DNA from: RUG14300 sp964561145
Lineage (GTDB): Bacteria; Bacillota; Clostridia; Christensenellales; CAG-1252
Reading direction: 5' to 3'
Assembly (NCBI GenBank): GCA_964561145.1
Contig: CAZLNZ010000010.1
Location: 1-64,000, forward strand
Length of the DNA stretch: 64,000 nt
Part shown: positions 16,323 to 25,567 of the stretch, one piece after another
How positions within the stretch are numbered: the first letter of the stretch is position 1
Layout: each line of letters opens with the position of its first letter
Translations under genes and position numbers: made by a program
Notes under the pieces: model-generated
What the model was told of the DNA's origin: nothing
What the model saw: only the letters and a program-made list of their open reading frames with translations
The model's database searches: none

Positions 16323-16382
16323 ATATAGGTGGAACAATCACAGATGTTTATTATCTGTGTTATCCTTAAAGAGGTGAATGAT

Positions 16383-17321
16383 ATGTCTTTAGCACAAAAT
16401 GTATTTTTCGCAATCGATTATGTTTTTGACCCTTTCCAAAACCCTCGCAAACAAATGAAGCGTCTTGGAAATAAGGTTTCATGTGCAAAGGATATTCCCT
16501 ATAATGAGAGTTACCCTGAAAATTGCTTAATGGATACCTATGTCGTTCCTAGAGAAAATGTTCGTTATCCTGTCATAATAGAGATACACGGAGGCGGTTT
16601 CGTTGCAGGAGACAAAAAATATCGTTCTTGTCTCTCCGCTTGGTACGCAGTTAATACCGGTGCTTTTGTGTGCAATCTCAACTATGGTCTTGCACCTCGA
16701 GTCAGTTTCCCTACACCCATCTATGAGCTGTCGGGCATATTCGATTGGCTTTATAACAATGCCGAGGAATTAAGTCTCGATTTGGACAAGGTGATAATTA
16801 CCGGTGACTCTGCCGGGGGATACTACTCTGCTTACCTCGCCGCACTAACCTCAAACAAGATATTACAAGACAGATTGGGCATTTATCCCAAAATAAAGTT
16901 GTTCGGTGCTGTTATTAATTGTGGCATATACGATATGGATAAAGCCTTGAAAAACAAGTCCATGCTTTGGATAAGTGAAAGTATTTGTCAAGACTTTACG
17001 GGTCTTACTCTAAAGGAACTTGACGGATTCGAGTATTTTGACGTTATCTCTCCGATGGTCTATGTAGGTGAGGGCTTCCCTCAATCCTTTGTTGTTTATG
17101 CAAAAAAGGATGTCTTTTGTAAGGGACAGGGGCAAGCTCTTCTTGATCGGCTTGACGAGCTTGGGATTTATAACGACCATTACGGGTCGAAGAGTTTTTT
17201 TGACAATCACACGTATTCTTTAACCTGGTCGTCTAGAGCGGCAAAGGTGACTAATAAGAGAATTTTGGAATTTATGAATTATTTGTATTATGGGCATAAG
17301 GAAATGCCGAAGGAGGATTGA
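16383..17321 (+). CDS. Alpha/beta hydrolase, HSL-type carboxylesterase
   Basis: A 312-residue cytoplasmic serine hydrolase. The oxyanion-hole motif HGGG is at residues 69-72, and the nucleophile elbow GDSAG is at 141-145 with Ser143. The C-terminal part has the expected acid and His positions (VYAKKDVFC and DNHTYS). Such enzymes cleave short-chain esters or deacetylate sugars; the substrate is not clear. The ATG at 16383 follows AGAGGTGA; an upstream in-frame ATG at 16329 has none. A DUF4349 lipoprotein gene follows with 2 bp between stop and start. Confidence 0.85.
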   Translation: MSLAQNVFFAIDYVFDPFQNPRKQMKRLGNKVSCAKDIPYNESYPENCLMDTYVVPRENVRYPVIIEIHGGGFVAGDKKYRSCLSAWYAVNTGAFVCNLNYGLAPRVSFPTPIYELSGIFDWLYNNAEELSLDLDKVIITGDSAGGYYSAYLAALTSNKILQDRLGIYPKIKLFGAVINCGIYDMDKALKNKSMLWISESICQDFTGLTLKELDGFEYFDVISPMVYVGEGFPQSFVVYAKKDVFCKGQGQALLDRLDELGIYNDHYGSKSFFDNHTYSLTWSSRAAKVTNKRILEFMNYLYYGHKEMPKED

Positions 17322-17323
17322 AG

Positions 17324-18307
17324 ATGAATAAATATAAAAAGCTATCCGTATTTTTATTCACGACGATTTTGGTTATTATTTCAGCGGTATTTGTTGGCTG
17401 TAATAGTAAATCGGATAATTACTATCCGACAGGCGATGGTTATTATGGGAATGAAAGTTCAGAAGATACTGCTTATGCCGAGAGTGAGGCTGTAAGTGAG
17501 AGAAAGATAATCTATACTATCAACGCACAATTGACTGTTGAGGATGTTCCGGAGAGCGTGAGTCGTGCAAATTCTTTGTTGAAAGAAGGAGAGTGGGTTC
17601 AGTCTTCCTCAGAGGGAATAAGCTATTCCACCATAGTGTATAGGGTTAAGACGGAAAGGCTCGATGAGTTTATGGAGGGGATCAAGGCTCTCGGAGAGGT
17701 GAGAAGTGTACAAAAGGAGTCGAAGGATGTAAGCTTGGATTATTATGATAGCACGCTTCAAAAGGAGAGCCTCACAAAAGAAAGAGAACGTTTGTCCGAG
17801 CTTTTAGACAAGGCGTCGAGTGTGAGCGAGTTTATTCAAATTAACGAACGTTTGACAAAGATTGATAAGCAATTGATGGAACTTGAAGGTACTCTTAAAA
17901 ACTATGACAGTCTTGTAGAATATAGTAAGGTTACCGTAAACTTTAGCAAGAAAGGAACAGCCTATGTAGAACCCACTTTTGGCGAAACCCTTGCTGAAAG
18001 TTATGAAAACGGTTGGGAATTTGCTAAAAAACTCATAATCGGGATATTGGTCGCACTTCCCTTTATCGTAGTTATCGGTGGAATAATCGTCGGCGTGGTC
18101 TTTGCCGTAAAGGCATATCGGAAGAAAAAAGGCTATGTTCGCTTTAGAAACGTTGCTCCGAATATAAACAGGGATGCTCAACCTGCAGCTCAGCCCGTCA
18201 GAAATGGCGATGACGATTCCAAACCTTGTAATAATGAGGTGCCTTCAGTAAAGGAGGACTCCGAGGATAAGCCTGAGAGTGAGTGCGAGAGTAACGATGA
18301 CAAATAA
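17324..18307 (+). CDS. DUF4349 lipoprotein with C-terminal membrane helix
   Basis: A 327-residue envelope protein. The signal peptide ends in lipobox FVGC with Cys26. The DUF4349 domain follows (about residues 60-215), with the characteristic RKIIYTINAQLTVEDV start, a two-helix coiled coil (SLTKERERLSELLDKASSVSEF then RLTKIDKQLMELEG), and a closing beta strand. A membrane helix at about 237-262 and a charged 60-residue cytoplasmic tail end the protein. AAGGAGG lies 7 nt before the ATG. Function unknown; some DUF4349 proteins are annotated as putative lipoproteins involved in envelope stress. Confidence 0.85.
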   Translation: MNKYKKLSVFLFTTILVIISAVFVGCNSKSDNYYPTGDGYYGNESSEDTAYAESEAVSERKIIYTINAQLTVEDVPESVSRANSLLKEGEWVQSSSEGISYSTIVYRVKTERLDEFMEGIKALGEVRSVQKESKDVSLDYYDSTLQKESLTKERERLSELLDKASSVSEFIQINERLTKIDKQLMELEGTLKNYDSLVEYSKVTVNFSKKGTAYVEPTFGETLAESYENGWEFAKKLIIGILVALPFIVVIGGIIVGVVFAVKAYRKKKGYVRFRNVAPNINRDAQPAAQPVRNGDDDSKPCNNEVPSVKEDSEDKPESECESNDDK

Positions 18308-18351
18308 CATGTAAGATAGCCACATTAAATCGGCTTTTAATGATAGCATAT

Positions 18352-18390
18352 AAGATCAAGAATGCTTTATGACGATTCTTGGTCTTTTTG
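18352..18390 (+). terminator. Intrinsic terminator of the esterase-DUF4349 operon
   Basis: AAGATCAAGAAT (18352-18363) pairs with ATTCTTGGTCTT (18375-18386, one wobble) followed by a T-tract. Confidence 0.75.
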
Positions 18391-18770
18391 TTTATAGACT
18401 TAGCTTTTTCTTTTGCAAAAAAAGCTATTTGCCTTTGCTCTTTAAGTAGGGAGGAGGTTTTTTTTAACAACGCTTGTCTGACAACAGTAGATTGTTTTCC
18501 GTTGTTACTTGATATAAAATAATAGTAAAGGTAGAATGCATAGAGAAAACGCCGGTTTCTTTAATATGCATCGAAGGGGGGCTTTATTGTCCGTTACAAA
18601 TGAATTATTATGCAATTCGGATTGCTTGCTTTAAGTTTTTTTTGATAACAACTTGGATTCACTGTTGTTTAAGAATCATTAACGTACAGAGATATTATGA
18701 TGTCTTATGGTTTATAAAAAAATAACACACTTTTTACGTACTTTTTGTGGAAAAATGAAAAAATCTCCTA
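18391..18770. other. Non-coding spacer with one A/T-rich hairpin
   Basis: No gene is supported. An AGCTTTTT/AAAAAGCT hairpin lies at 18402-18426. The rest is AT-rich, with GGGAGGAGGTTTT near 18450 and GAAGGGGGGC near 18573 that resemble ribosome sites but have no useful frame after them. Confidence 0.5.
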
Positions 18771-18798
18771 TTGACATTAACTTTATGTATGTTATAAT
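18771..18798 (+). promoter_or_regulatory. Strong promoter of the glycerol/ether-lipid-like operon
   Basis: Consensus TTGACA (18771-18776), 16 bp, TATAAT (18793-18798). The next 135 bp before the first ATG form a structured leader. Confidence 0.75.
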
Positions 18799-18804
18799 AT
18801 AATA

Positions 18805-18933
18805 GTAATAGTATAATCGGTTTCCTCGTCCAAGGCTTGTCCTTGGCGTAAATCACCTATCCTTTGGGTGTATATATAAATTTTTTCTGTTCCTATGTCC
18901 TGTGAAGGTGTAGGGCTGTGCATATAGATAATA
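18805..18933 (+). promoter_or_regulatory. Structured 5' leader, candidate RNA regulator
   Basis: About 129 nt of untranslated leader. CCAAGG/CCTTGG (18830-18835 and 18841-18846) form one hairpin; CACC/GGTG (18854-18857 and 18867-18870) can form a second; CCTA...TAGG near 18893-18917 may form a third. No classical Shine-Dalgarno is close to the ATG at 18934, so translation could depend on the fold. It matches no riboswitch consensus I know. Confidence 0.4.
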
Positions 18934-20646
18934 ATGAAAGCTTCTTTTAATAAGATTGCCAAGGCAATCCATGCTATATATCCCGCCGTCAAGGTGGATG
19001 AATTTAGAGAGTGTATTCGACTTACCGGAGAGTTGGATAATTGGGACGATATAGTCCGTGTCGGGCAAATGGCGGTGAAAGCCAAATCCTTGGGCGTAAT
19101 CAATGACGTTAAGCTTAAGAATTTTTGTGAAACTCCAAAAAAAACTATAATTAGAGATGATAAGTTGGACGGAAAGCGCCCGCAGATTTTGATTATCGGC
19201 GGAGGTGTGGTCGGTTGCGCTATTGCAAGGGAACTATCTCGCTATGATGTTAGCGTAATGCTTGTTGAAAAGGAAAATGATGTTGCCCTTGCACAGTCTT
19301 CTCGTAATGACGGTGATGTTCATGTCGGAATCGACTTAAAGCCCGATCAAGCGAAGCATTACTATAATTCTAGGGGTAATGCTATGTTCGAGAGACTTTC
19401 CGACGAGCTTGGTGTGGAATTTCAGCGAACGGGACATTTGCTTGTATTTTCAAGGAGTTACGAAAGACTTCTTGTCCCCATTTTGAAATCGAGAGCGAAA
19501 AAATTAAACATCGAGGGTGTACGATTCGTCAAAGGTAAGGAGCTGCTGGAAATTGAACCCGGCGTTCCGTCTTGGAATCGCGGTGCACTGTATATGCCGT
19601 CGGGCGGAGAAATTTGTCCTTATGCTTTTACCATTGCTTTGGCGGAAAGTGCCGCACTTAACGGTGTCGATATCGAGCTGAACACTATGGTTGAGGGAAT
19701 GACTTTGTTGAATGGCAGAATCAACGGAGTTAAAACCAATAGAGGCACGGTGTATCCTCAGATAATAATCAATTGTGCCGGGGTTTATAGTGATGTAATA
19801 GCAGGTTATGCCGGAGATAGAACTTTTACTATTCATCCTAGGAAGGGGTCTGTTTTGATATTGGACAAAAAGAAAGCGGGTTATGCTTCCACTTCTATGA
19901 ACAAATCTCCTCTTGCCAAGGATAAAGGCTTCCGCTCAAAGCATACAAAAGGAGGCGGTATCGTACATACGGTTGACGGCAATGTTTTGGTAGGACCTAG
20001 TGCAGAGGAACAACCCTATAGAGAGGATTATTCTACCAGTGCGGAAATGCTCGACAATGTTTTTAAGAAGCAGAAAGAGGTTTCCGAAAACATGGAAAAA
20101 TCCGATATCATCACATATTTCTCGGGAATCAGAGCTTCAAACTACGAGGAGGACTTCGTTGTTAGAAAGGGTATTTTTACCAAGAATATCATTGAGGCGG
20201 CTTGTATTCAATCGCCCGGACTGACCGCATCGCCTGCAATTGCGGTAGATGTGTCCGAGTGGGCAATAGAGATGCTTGGAGGAGCAAAGGAGAACTTCTC
20301 CTTTAATCCGTATCGAAAGGTTCCGCCAAAACCTTTGAAAATGACAAATGAACAGAGGGACGAGCTTATAAGGCGTAATCCCGATTATGGTGTGATCGTA
20401 TGTCGTTGTGAGGAGATAAGTAAGGGTGAGATAATCGATGCCTTGAAATCCCCGATCCCCGTCACTACCATAGATGGGGTTAAAAGACGTTGTCGTGCCG
20501 GAATGGGAAGATGTCAGGGAGGTTTCTGTTCCCCGCAAGTTGCTAAAATAATAGCCGAGTATCAAGGAATATCGTTGGAAAAGGTGCAAAAATCTTCAGC
20601 CAACAGTCCGATAGTGTTTGGGGATGTCAAAGGAGAAAATGCATGA
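18934..20646 (+). CDS. GlpA-like FAD-dependent glycerol-3-phosphate dehydrogenase family protein with BFD-type iron-sulfur domain
   Basis: A 570-residue flavoprotein. An unusual N-terminal helical segment (about residues 1-80) is followed by the DAO oxidoreductase fold with the FAD loop GGGVVG at 89-94 and the SSRNDGDVHVG motif. The C-terminal BFD-like domain (from about residue 482) has four cysteines, CRC, then C in RRCRAG, then C-x4-C in GRCQGGFC, suited to a 2Fe-2S cluster. This is the E. coli GlpA layout: oxidation of glycerol 3-phosphate to DHAP with electrons passed to a partner. It is first of five genes; its stop overlaps the next start as ATGA. Related D-amino-acid or 2-hydroxyglutarate oxidases cannot be fully excluded. 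Confidence 0.82.
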   Translation: MKASFNKIAKAIHAIYPAVKVDEFRECIRLTGELDNWDDIVRVGQMAVKAKSLGVINDVKLKNFCETPKKTIIRDDKLDGKRPQILIIGGGVVGCAIARELSRYDVSVMLVEKENDVALAQSSRNDGDVHVGIDLKPDQAKHYYNSRGNAMFERLSDELGVEFQRTGHLLVFSRSYERLLVPILKSRAKKLNIEGVRFVKGKELLEIEPGVPSWNRGALYMPSGGEICPYAFTIALAESAALNGVDIELNTMVEGMTLLNGRINGVKTNRGTVYPQIIINCAGVYSDVIAGYAGDRTFTIHPRKGSVLILDKKKAGYASTSMNKSPLAKDKGFRSKHTKGGGIVHTVDGNVLVGPSAEEQPYREDYSTSAEMLDNVFKKQKEVSENMEKSDIITYFSGIRASNYEEDFVVRKGIFTKNIIEAACIQSPGLTASPAIAVDVSEWAIEMLGGAKENFSFNPYRKVPPKPLKMTNEQRDELIRRNPDYGVIVCRCEEISKGEIIDALKSPIPVTTIDGVKRRCRAGMGRCQGGFCSPQVAKIIAEYQGISLEKVQKSSANSPIVFGDVKGENA

Positions 20647-21884
20647 GGACTTATGATGTAATTGTTATCGGAGGAGGTCCTGCAGGTCTTGCAGCTGCCG
20701 TACGAGTTGCCAAATCAAGACAGTCGGTTTTGGTTATTGAAAGGGAGAGTAGAGCAGGCGGTATATTGAAGCAGTGTATTCACGATGGCTTTGGCCTTGT
20801 ACGCTTTAAGGAAAAGCTTTCCGGTCCGGAGTATACCGAAAGATTTTTGGAAGAGGCACTGCAGGTCGGTGTCGAAATAAGTGTCAACTCTTTTGTGAGC
20901 GGGATAAAAAAAAGAGATTCTTTATTTGAACTGGTGTATGTTTGCCCGGAGGGGCTTAACCTGGTTAAAAGCAGAAGTGTTATTTTGGCAACGGGTGCCA
21001 GGGAACGTTCCGCAAGACAAGTGTTTATTCAAGGCACTCGTCCTTCGGGAATTTTTACGGCAGGAACCGCTCAATATTACGTAAACATTTTAGGAAAGCT
21101 TCCTACGAAAAGATGTGTTATTTTAGGAAGCGGAGATATAGGCTTGATTATGGCAAGACGGTTAACCCTTGAGGGGGCAAGCGTCGAGGGTGTTTATGAG
21201 ATTAAGAACACTCCATCGGGGCTTAGTCGAAATATCCAGCAATGTTTAAAGGATTTTGATATTCCTCTTTATTTATCTCACACTGTAACAAGGGTGTTCG
21301 GAGAGGGGCGACTTACTGGCGTGGAGGTTCAAGAGGTTGATGAAAATATGAAACCGATTGCAGGAACCGAGCGTATTATTCCCTGTGATGCTTTGATTCT
21401 GTCGGTAGGCTTGATTCCGGAAAACGAGGTGGCAGAAAGCATCTATGTTCCGATATCGCCCAAGACGAAAGGTGCTATCGTTGATCAAAATATGATGACT
21501 CTTATCCCCGGTGTATTTGCTTGCGGCAACTGCTTGCATATTAATGATCTTGTTGATTATGTTTCGGAAAGCGCAGAAGTAGCTGCGGACGGTGCTGTAG
21601 GATATTTCGATGGAAAGGAGCGTACTTTTGCCGAGGTGCAAGGCGGTAAAAATATCTCCTATTGTGTTCCTCAAAGGCTTGACGTCAATTCATTAAAAGA
21701 AAAGACCGTGTGTTATTTCAGAGTGGATAAGCCTTTGTCTAAGTCTACACTTGTAGTGAAGGTCGGAGAAAAGGAGTTGTATAGGAGAAGCTATCTTGCT
21801 TTAAGACCGCCGGAAATGCAGCGAATAGAGGTGGATTTCTCAAGTCTTTCAGAAGGTGATAACGTCGTTTTTGACGTAGAGTAA
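20643..21884 (+). CDS. GlpB-like NAD(P)/FAD-dependent oxidoreductase
   Basis: A 413-residue two-dinucleotide-binding flavoprotein. The FAD loop GGGPAG is at residues 11-16, and a second loop GSGDIG lies near residue 163. An ERESRAGGILKQCIHDGFG segment and a C-terminal FACGNCLHINDLVDYVSE motif match the pyridine nucleotide-disulfide oxidoreductase group that travels with GlpA-type dehydrogenases and DUF1667 proteins. It probably accepts electrons from the upstream protein and reduces NAD(P) or another carrier. AAAGGAG lies before the ATG, and the gene overlaps its predecessor by 4 bp. Confidence 0.82.
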   Translation: MRTYDVIVIGGGPAGLAAAVRVAKSRQSVLVIERESRAGGILKQCIHDGFGLVRFKEKLSGPEYTERFLEEALQVGVEISVNSFVSGIKKRDSLFELVYVCPEGLNLVKSRSVILATGARERSARQVFIQGTRPSGIFTAGTAQYYVNILGKLPTKRCVILGSGDIGLIMARRLTLEGASVEGVYEIKNTPSGLSRNIQQCLKDFDIPLYLSHTVTRVFGEGRLTGVEVQEVDENMKPIAGTERIIPCDALILSVGLIPENEVAESIYVPISPKTKGAIVDQNMMTLIPGVFACGNCLHINDLVDYVSESAEVAADGAVGYFDGKERTFAEVQGGKNISYCVPQRLDVNSLKEKTVCYFRVDKPLSKSTLVVKVGEKELYRRSYLALRPPEMQRIEVDFSSLSEGDNVVFDVE

Positions 21885-21896
21885 AGAGGTGTTGAC

Positions 21897-22238
21897 ATGA
21901 TTACTTGTATTGTGTGTCCGAACGGATGCGATATTGACGAGAATAACCAATTTCAAGGTGCGGGTTGCCCGAGAGGGGTTGCTTACGCTAAAGAAGAAAT
22001 TACTTCGCCCAAGCGTAGCTTGACAACAACCGTTCGTACTGTTTTCAGGGAATTCCCCGTTCTCCCGGTTAGAACGGACGGGGCTATAGATAAAGACAGT
22101 GTTTTTGAAGCAATGAAGGTCATTAACACTATTACGGTAGACAAAAAGCTTAAAAGAGGTGACATTGTTATAGAAAATCTTTTGGGGCAATCGGTTAATG
22201 TTATCGCAACCAGCGATATGACTTTAGCCATCGATTAA
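21897..22238 (+). CDS. DUF1667 cysteine-motif protein
   Basis: A 113-residue protein beginning MITCIVCPNGCDI, with C-x2-C-x3-C and a further Cys in GAGCPRGV, a likely iron-sulfur or metal site. The C-terminal half (VRTDGAIDKDSVFEAMKVIN onward) is typical of DUF1667. In known genomes this family accompanies GlpA/GlpB-like flavoproteins, where it may serve as the small electron-transfer subunit in place of GlpC. It lies 12 bp after the GlpB-like gene and 9 bp before the kinase gene. Confidence 0.88.
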   Translation: MITCIVCPNGCDIDENNQFQGAGCPRGVAYAKEEITSPKRSLTTTVRTVFREFPVLPVRTDGAIDKDSVFEAMKVINTITVDKKLKRGDIVIENLLGQSVNVIATSDMTLAID

Positions 22239-22247
22239 GGAGGTATA

Positions 22248-23801
22248 ATGAAGGACTTAATTCTATCCGTCGACTGCGGGACACAAAGTACAAGAGCGAT
22301 GCTTTTTGATAAAAAGGGCAATTTAGTGGCTAAGAGCAAAGTTGCGTTTAAACCATATTTTACCACAGAGAAAGGGCGTTGCGAACAGCACCCGGAATTC
22401 TATTATGAGCAGCTGTGTAAGGCGACAAACGAGCTTGTTGCGACTAATCCCGAGTTAAAAGATAGAATCGCTGCAATGACGATTACCACTATACGTGACA
22501 CTTTTATTTGCGTCGACGAGGATTATAATGCCGTTGCTCCTTGTATAATGTGGTTAGATCAACGTAAGGCACCAATTACAAAAGCCGACGTTCCTCTTAT
22601 CAGGAGATTGATTTTCAAATTAGTCGGAATGTATGATGCGGTTATTAAGCAAATGACCAATGGTTTTTCAAATTGGATAATGAAGTGCGATAAAGACACT
22701 TGGGCGAAAACTGCAAAATATATATCATATGGCGGCTATCTTGCACATCGTTTGACCGGAGCGGTAAAGGATGCTGTTGCCGCAAACGTCGGTCATATTC
22801 CCATTAATTATCGCAAACAAAAGTGGCATAAGAAATCTAATTTGCAAAGTTGCCTTTTCCCGATAGAAAAAGAAAAACTTCCAGAGCTTGTTCCTACCGG
22901 TACCGACCTTGGTGGTTTGACGGCACAGGCGGCATTGGACACGGGCTTACCTCAAGGTTTGAAATTGATTGCTTGTGGCTCTGATAAGGCTTGTGAAACC
23001 TTGGGCGTCGGATGTATTTCCGATAAAAGTGCGTCTTTAAGCTATGGTACAACTGCAACGATACAAATCACCACAGATAAGTATAAGGAGCCTATCCCGT
23101 TTATGCCCTCTTATCCTGCGGTTATAAACGGAAGATTTAATCCGGAGGTGCAGATATATCGTGGATATTGGATGATAACCTGGTTTAAAGAGGAGTTTGC
23201 AAAGAAGGAGGCTGAGTTAGCGGCACTTGAAGGAATTTCTGTCGAGGAATATCTTGACAGAGAGTTGAACGATGTTCCTGCCGGTTGCGATGGTTTAGTG
23301 CTTCAACCCTTCTGGCAACCGGGATTAAAGGAACCCGAGGGCAGGGGATGCATGGTAGGCTTTACCGATGCACATTCGAGAAAGCATATATTTAGAGCAA
23401 TTATCGAAGGCATTTGCTTTGGTTTGTACGAAGGAATGCTTGCGATGCAAAAGAAAACGGGTAAGAGAATTGAATTCGTCACGGTATCCGGTGGAGGCTC
23501 GTGCGATGACAACATTTGTCAGATTACGGCAGACGTATTCGGATTGCCGGTAAAGAGGGTGCAGACCTATGAAACCAGCGGATTAGGTGCGGCAATTGTA
23601 GGTTTTTTGGGTCTAGGTGAATATGATAGCGTTGAAAAAGCCGTTGAAAATATGGTTCACTACAGCGATAAAGTATTTCATCCCGATGAAAAGAATCATC
23701 AAACCTATCAAAGGATTTTTAAAAATGTGTACAGTAAGCTGTATAAGAGGGTAAAACCCCTATATCTTAATATGATTAAAAACGAAAAGGAGGCAGAATA
23801 A
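22248..23801 (+). CDS. FGGY-family carbohydrate kinase (glycerol kinase-like)
   Basis: A 517-residue sugar/polyol kinase. The N-terminal ATPase lobe starts with LSVDCGTQSTRAMLFD, and the phosphate motif GYWMITWFKEEF and the adenosine motif VTVSGGGSCDDNICQITADVFG mark the second lobe. The neighbours (glycerol-3-phosphate dehydrogenase-like flavoproteins) favour glycerol or a related triose as substrate, but the sequence is not close enough to GlpK to be sure; xylulose or erythritol kinases share the fold. AAGGAGGT precedes the ATG. Its last base is the first base of the next start codon. Confidence 0.85.
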   Translation: MKDLILSVDCGTQSTRAMLFDKKGNLVAKSKVAFKPYFTTEKGRCEQHPEFYYEQLCKATNELVATNPELKDRIAAMTITTIRDTFICVDEDYNAVAPCIMWLDQRKAPITKADVPLIRRLIFKLVGMYDAVIKQMTNGFSNWIMKCDKDTWAKTAKYISYGGYLAHRLTGAVKDAVAANVGHIPINYRKQKWHKKSNLQSCLFPIEKEKLPELVPTGTDLGGLTAQAALDTGLPQGLKLIACGSDKACETLGVGCISDKSASLSYGTTATIQITTDKYKEPIPFMPSYPAVINGRFNPEVQIYRGYWMITWFKEEFAKKEAELAALEGISVEEYLDRELNDVPAGCDGLVLQPFWQPGLKEPEGRGCMVGFTDAHSRKHIFRAIIEGICFGLYEGMLAMQKKTGKRIEFVTVSGGGSCDDNICQITADVFGLPVKRVQTYETSGLGAAIVGFLGLGEYDSVEKAVENMVHYSDKVFHPDEKNHQTYQRIFKNVYSKLYKRVKPLYLNMIKNEKEAE

Positions 23802-25525
23802 TGAAACCGTATAAAGACTTTTCTCCCGACTGGTATACAGAGGTGGCACCTGAACGCAGTTATCGTTCAATATATAAGTGGGGTGCTCCCGATTCATATA
23901 AAATACCTCGTGAAAACCTATATAAGCTTGTCAAAGAAACCTTTGGCTTGACCGATGACGATTTTAAAGAGCGTAAGGAAATGGGATTGGGGGAGGTTAA
24001 ATATGATCTTCCGTGTAAATTGGATGAAAAAACTCTAGCCGATCTGACGGAAATAGTCGGCTCTGATAAAATCTCCACCGATGATTACGACAGATTGCAA
24101 GTCGCATATGGTCAAACAATGCTCGATCTCATGAGATTGAGAAAGGCAATTGTCGAGAATGTTCCCGATGTTGTACTGTACCCCTCTGATAAGGAACAGA
24201 TTCAAAAAATAGTTAGCTATGCTTCTGAGCATAATATTCCTCTGTATGTATATGGAGGCGGTTCCTCGGTAACAAGAGGTCCGGAGTGCGTTAAAGGCGG
24301 CATATCTTTGAATATGCAACGAAACTTTAATAAGGTTGTCGAGTTTAACGAGATAAATCATACCATTACCGTTCAATCGGGAATGCTTGGTCCCGACCTT
24401 GAGAAGTACTTAAATAATGCCCCTGATATCGGTGCAAGGGATCGCTATACTTGCGGACATTTTCCGCAATCTTTTGAACATTCTGCAGTCGGCGGCTGGG
24501 TTGTAACAAGAGGTGCGGGACAGAATAGTACCTATTATGGAAAGATCGAGGACATAGTCGTTTGTCAGGAGTATGCTACTCCCATAGGAAAAATCAAAAC
24601 GGATAAAACATATAGAAGTGCTTGCGGACCTAGCTTAGATCAAATAATGATGGGAAGCGAGGGTACTTTTGGCGTATTAACAGATGTAACTTTAAGGTTT
24701 TTCTTGTACAGACCCGAAAATCACTTTAAGTTCTCCTTTATGTTTAAATCATGGGAGGATGCAATGACCGCAACCAGAGAGGTTATGCAATCGGAAATAG
24801 GTTATCCTTCTGTATTTAGACTCAGCGATCAAGAGGAGACCGAGGTTATGATGAGAATGTACGGAATAAGCGGAACTCCGCTAGAAGCCATGCTTAAGGT
24901 AAAAGGCTTTAAGAAGAATGAAAAGTGCTTGCTTTTAGGCTTCACCGACGGTGAACGTAAATTCTGTAAAAATATGTATCGTAAGATAAAAAAAATATGT
25001 GCAAAATATGGTGCCGTTAGTTTAACCGGCTATGTTACTTCTGCTTGGGAAAAAGGTAGATTTTCAGATCCCTATTTGAGAGATAATATGCAAGATTTTG
25101 GTATTGTCATCGACACGTTAGAGTGCTCCGTTAACTGGGATAATATGGAACAGGTCCACCAAGACGTTAGGGCTTATTGTAAATCTCGTCCCAATACTAT
25201 ATGTATGACTCACATATCTCACTTCTATCCGCAGGGTGCAAACCTTTACTTCATATTTATAACACCTTGTGAGGATTTAGAGGAGTTTAAAGCATACCAT
25301 AAGGGGATATTAGCGGCAATTCAACAGTCCGGAGCGGCGATTTCCCACCATCATGGCGTAGGAAAGCTGTTTGCACCATGGCTTGAAGGATATATCGGAA
25401 AGAAGGAAATGGGTGCCGTCGAGGTGTTGAAAAAATACTTTGACCCTAACGGAGTGATGAACCCCGGGGGAACCCTCGGTTTGGACCTTGACGAGTCTCA
25501 AAAATATTACCCTGAACAAAAGTGA
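23801..25525 (+). CDS. Alkylglycerone-phosphate-synthase-like FAD enzyme
   Basis: A 574-residue flavoprotein of the FAD_binding_4/FAD-oxidase_C fold. The layout follows the eukaryotic ether-lipid enzyme AGPS closely: YGGGSSVTRG near residue 150, HSAVGGWVVTRGAGQNSTYYG, a MGSEGTFGVLT loop, and near the C-terminus GANLYFIF (with the Tyr that corresponds to the AGPS catalytic Tyr) and SHHHGVGK near residue 516 (the catalytic His triad). AGPS exchanges the acyl group of acyl-DHAP for a fatty alcohol, the first ether-bond step. Here it is the last gene of an operon with a glycerol kinase-like and GlpAB-like proteins. D-lactate or glycolate oxidase activity is the main alternative. A terminator follows. 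Confidence 0.8.
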   Translation: MKPYKDFSPDWYTEVAPERSYRSIYKWGAPDSYKIPRENLYKLVKETFGLTDDDFKERKEMGLGEVKYDLPCKLDEKTLADLTEIVGSDKISTDDYDRLQVAYGQTMLDLMRLRKAIVENVPDVVLYPSDKEQIQKIVSYASEHNIPLYVYGGGSSVTRGPECVKGGISLNMQRNFNKVVEFNEINHTITVQSGMLGPDLEKYLNNAPDIGARDRYTCGHFPQSFEHSAVGGWVVTRGAGQNSTYYGKIEDIVVCQEYATPIGKIKTDKTYRSACGPSLDQIMMGSEGTFGVLTDVTLRFFLYRPENHFKFSFMFKSWEDAMTATREVMQSEIGYPSVFRLSDQEETEVMMRMYGISGTPLEAMLKVKGFKKNEKCLLLGFTDGERKFCKNMYRKIKKICAKYGAVSLTGYVTSAWEKGRFSDPYLRDNMQDFGIVIDTLECSVNWDNMEQVHQDVRAYCKSRPNTICMTHISHFYPQGANLYFIFITPCEDLEEFKAYHKGILAAIQQSGAAISHHHGVGKLFAPWLEGYIGKKEMGAVEVLKKYFDPNGVMNPGGTLGLDLDESQKYYPEQK

Positions 25526-25534
25526 AAAATCTCG

Positions 25535-25567
25535 GCTGTAGCACAAATAATGCTACAGCTTTTTTTG
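25535..25567 (+). terminator. Intrinsic terminator of the five-gene operon
   Basis: GCTGTAGC (25535-25542) pairs with GCTACAGC (25552-25559), followed by eight T. The next 215 bp hold no gene; an AACACA/TGTGTT inverted repeat lies near 25713-25737. Confidence 0.9.
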
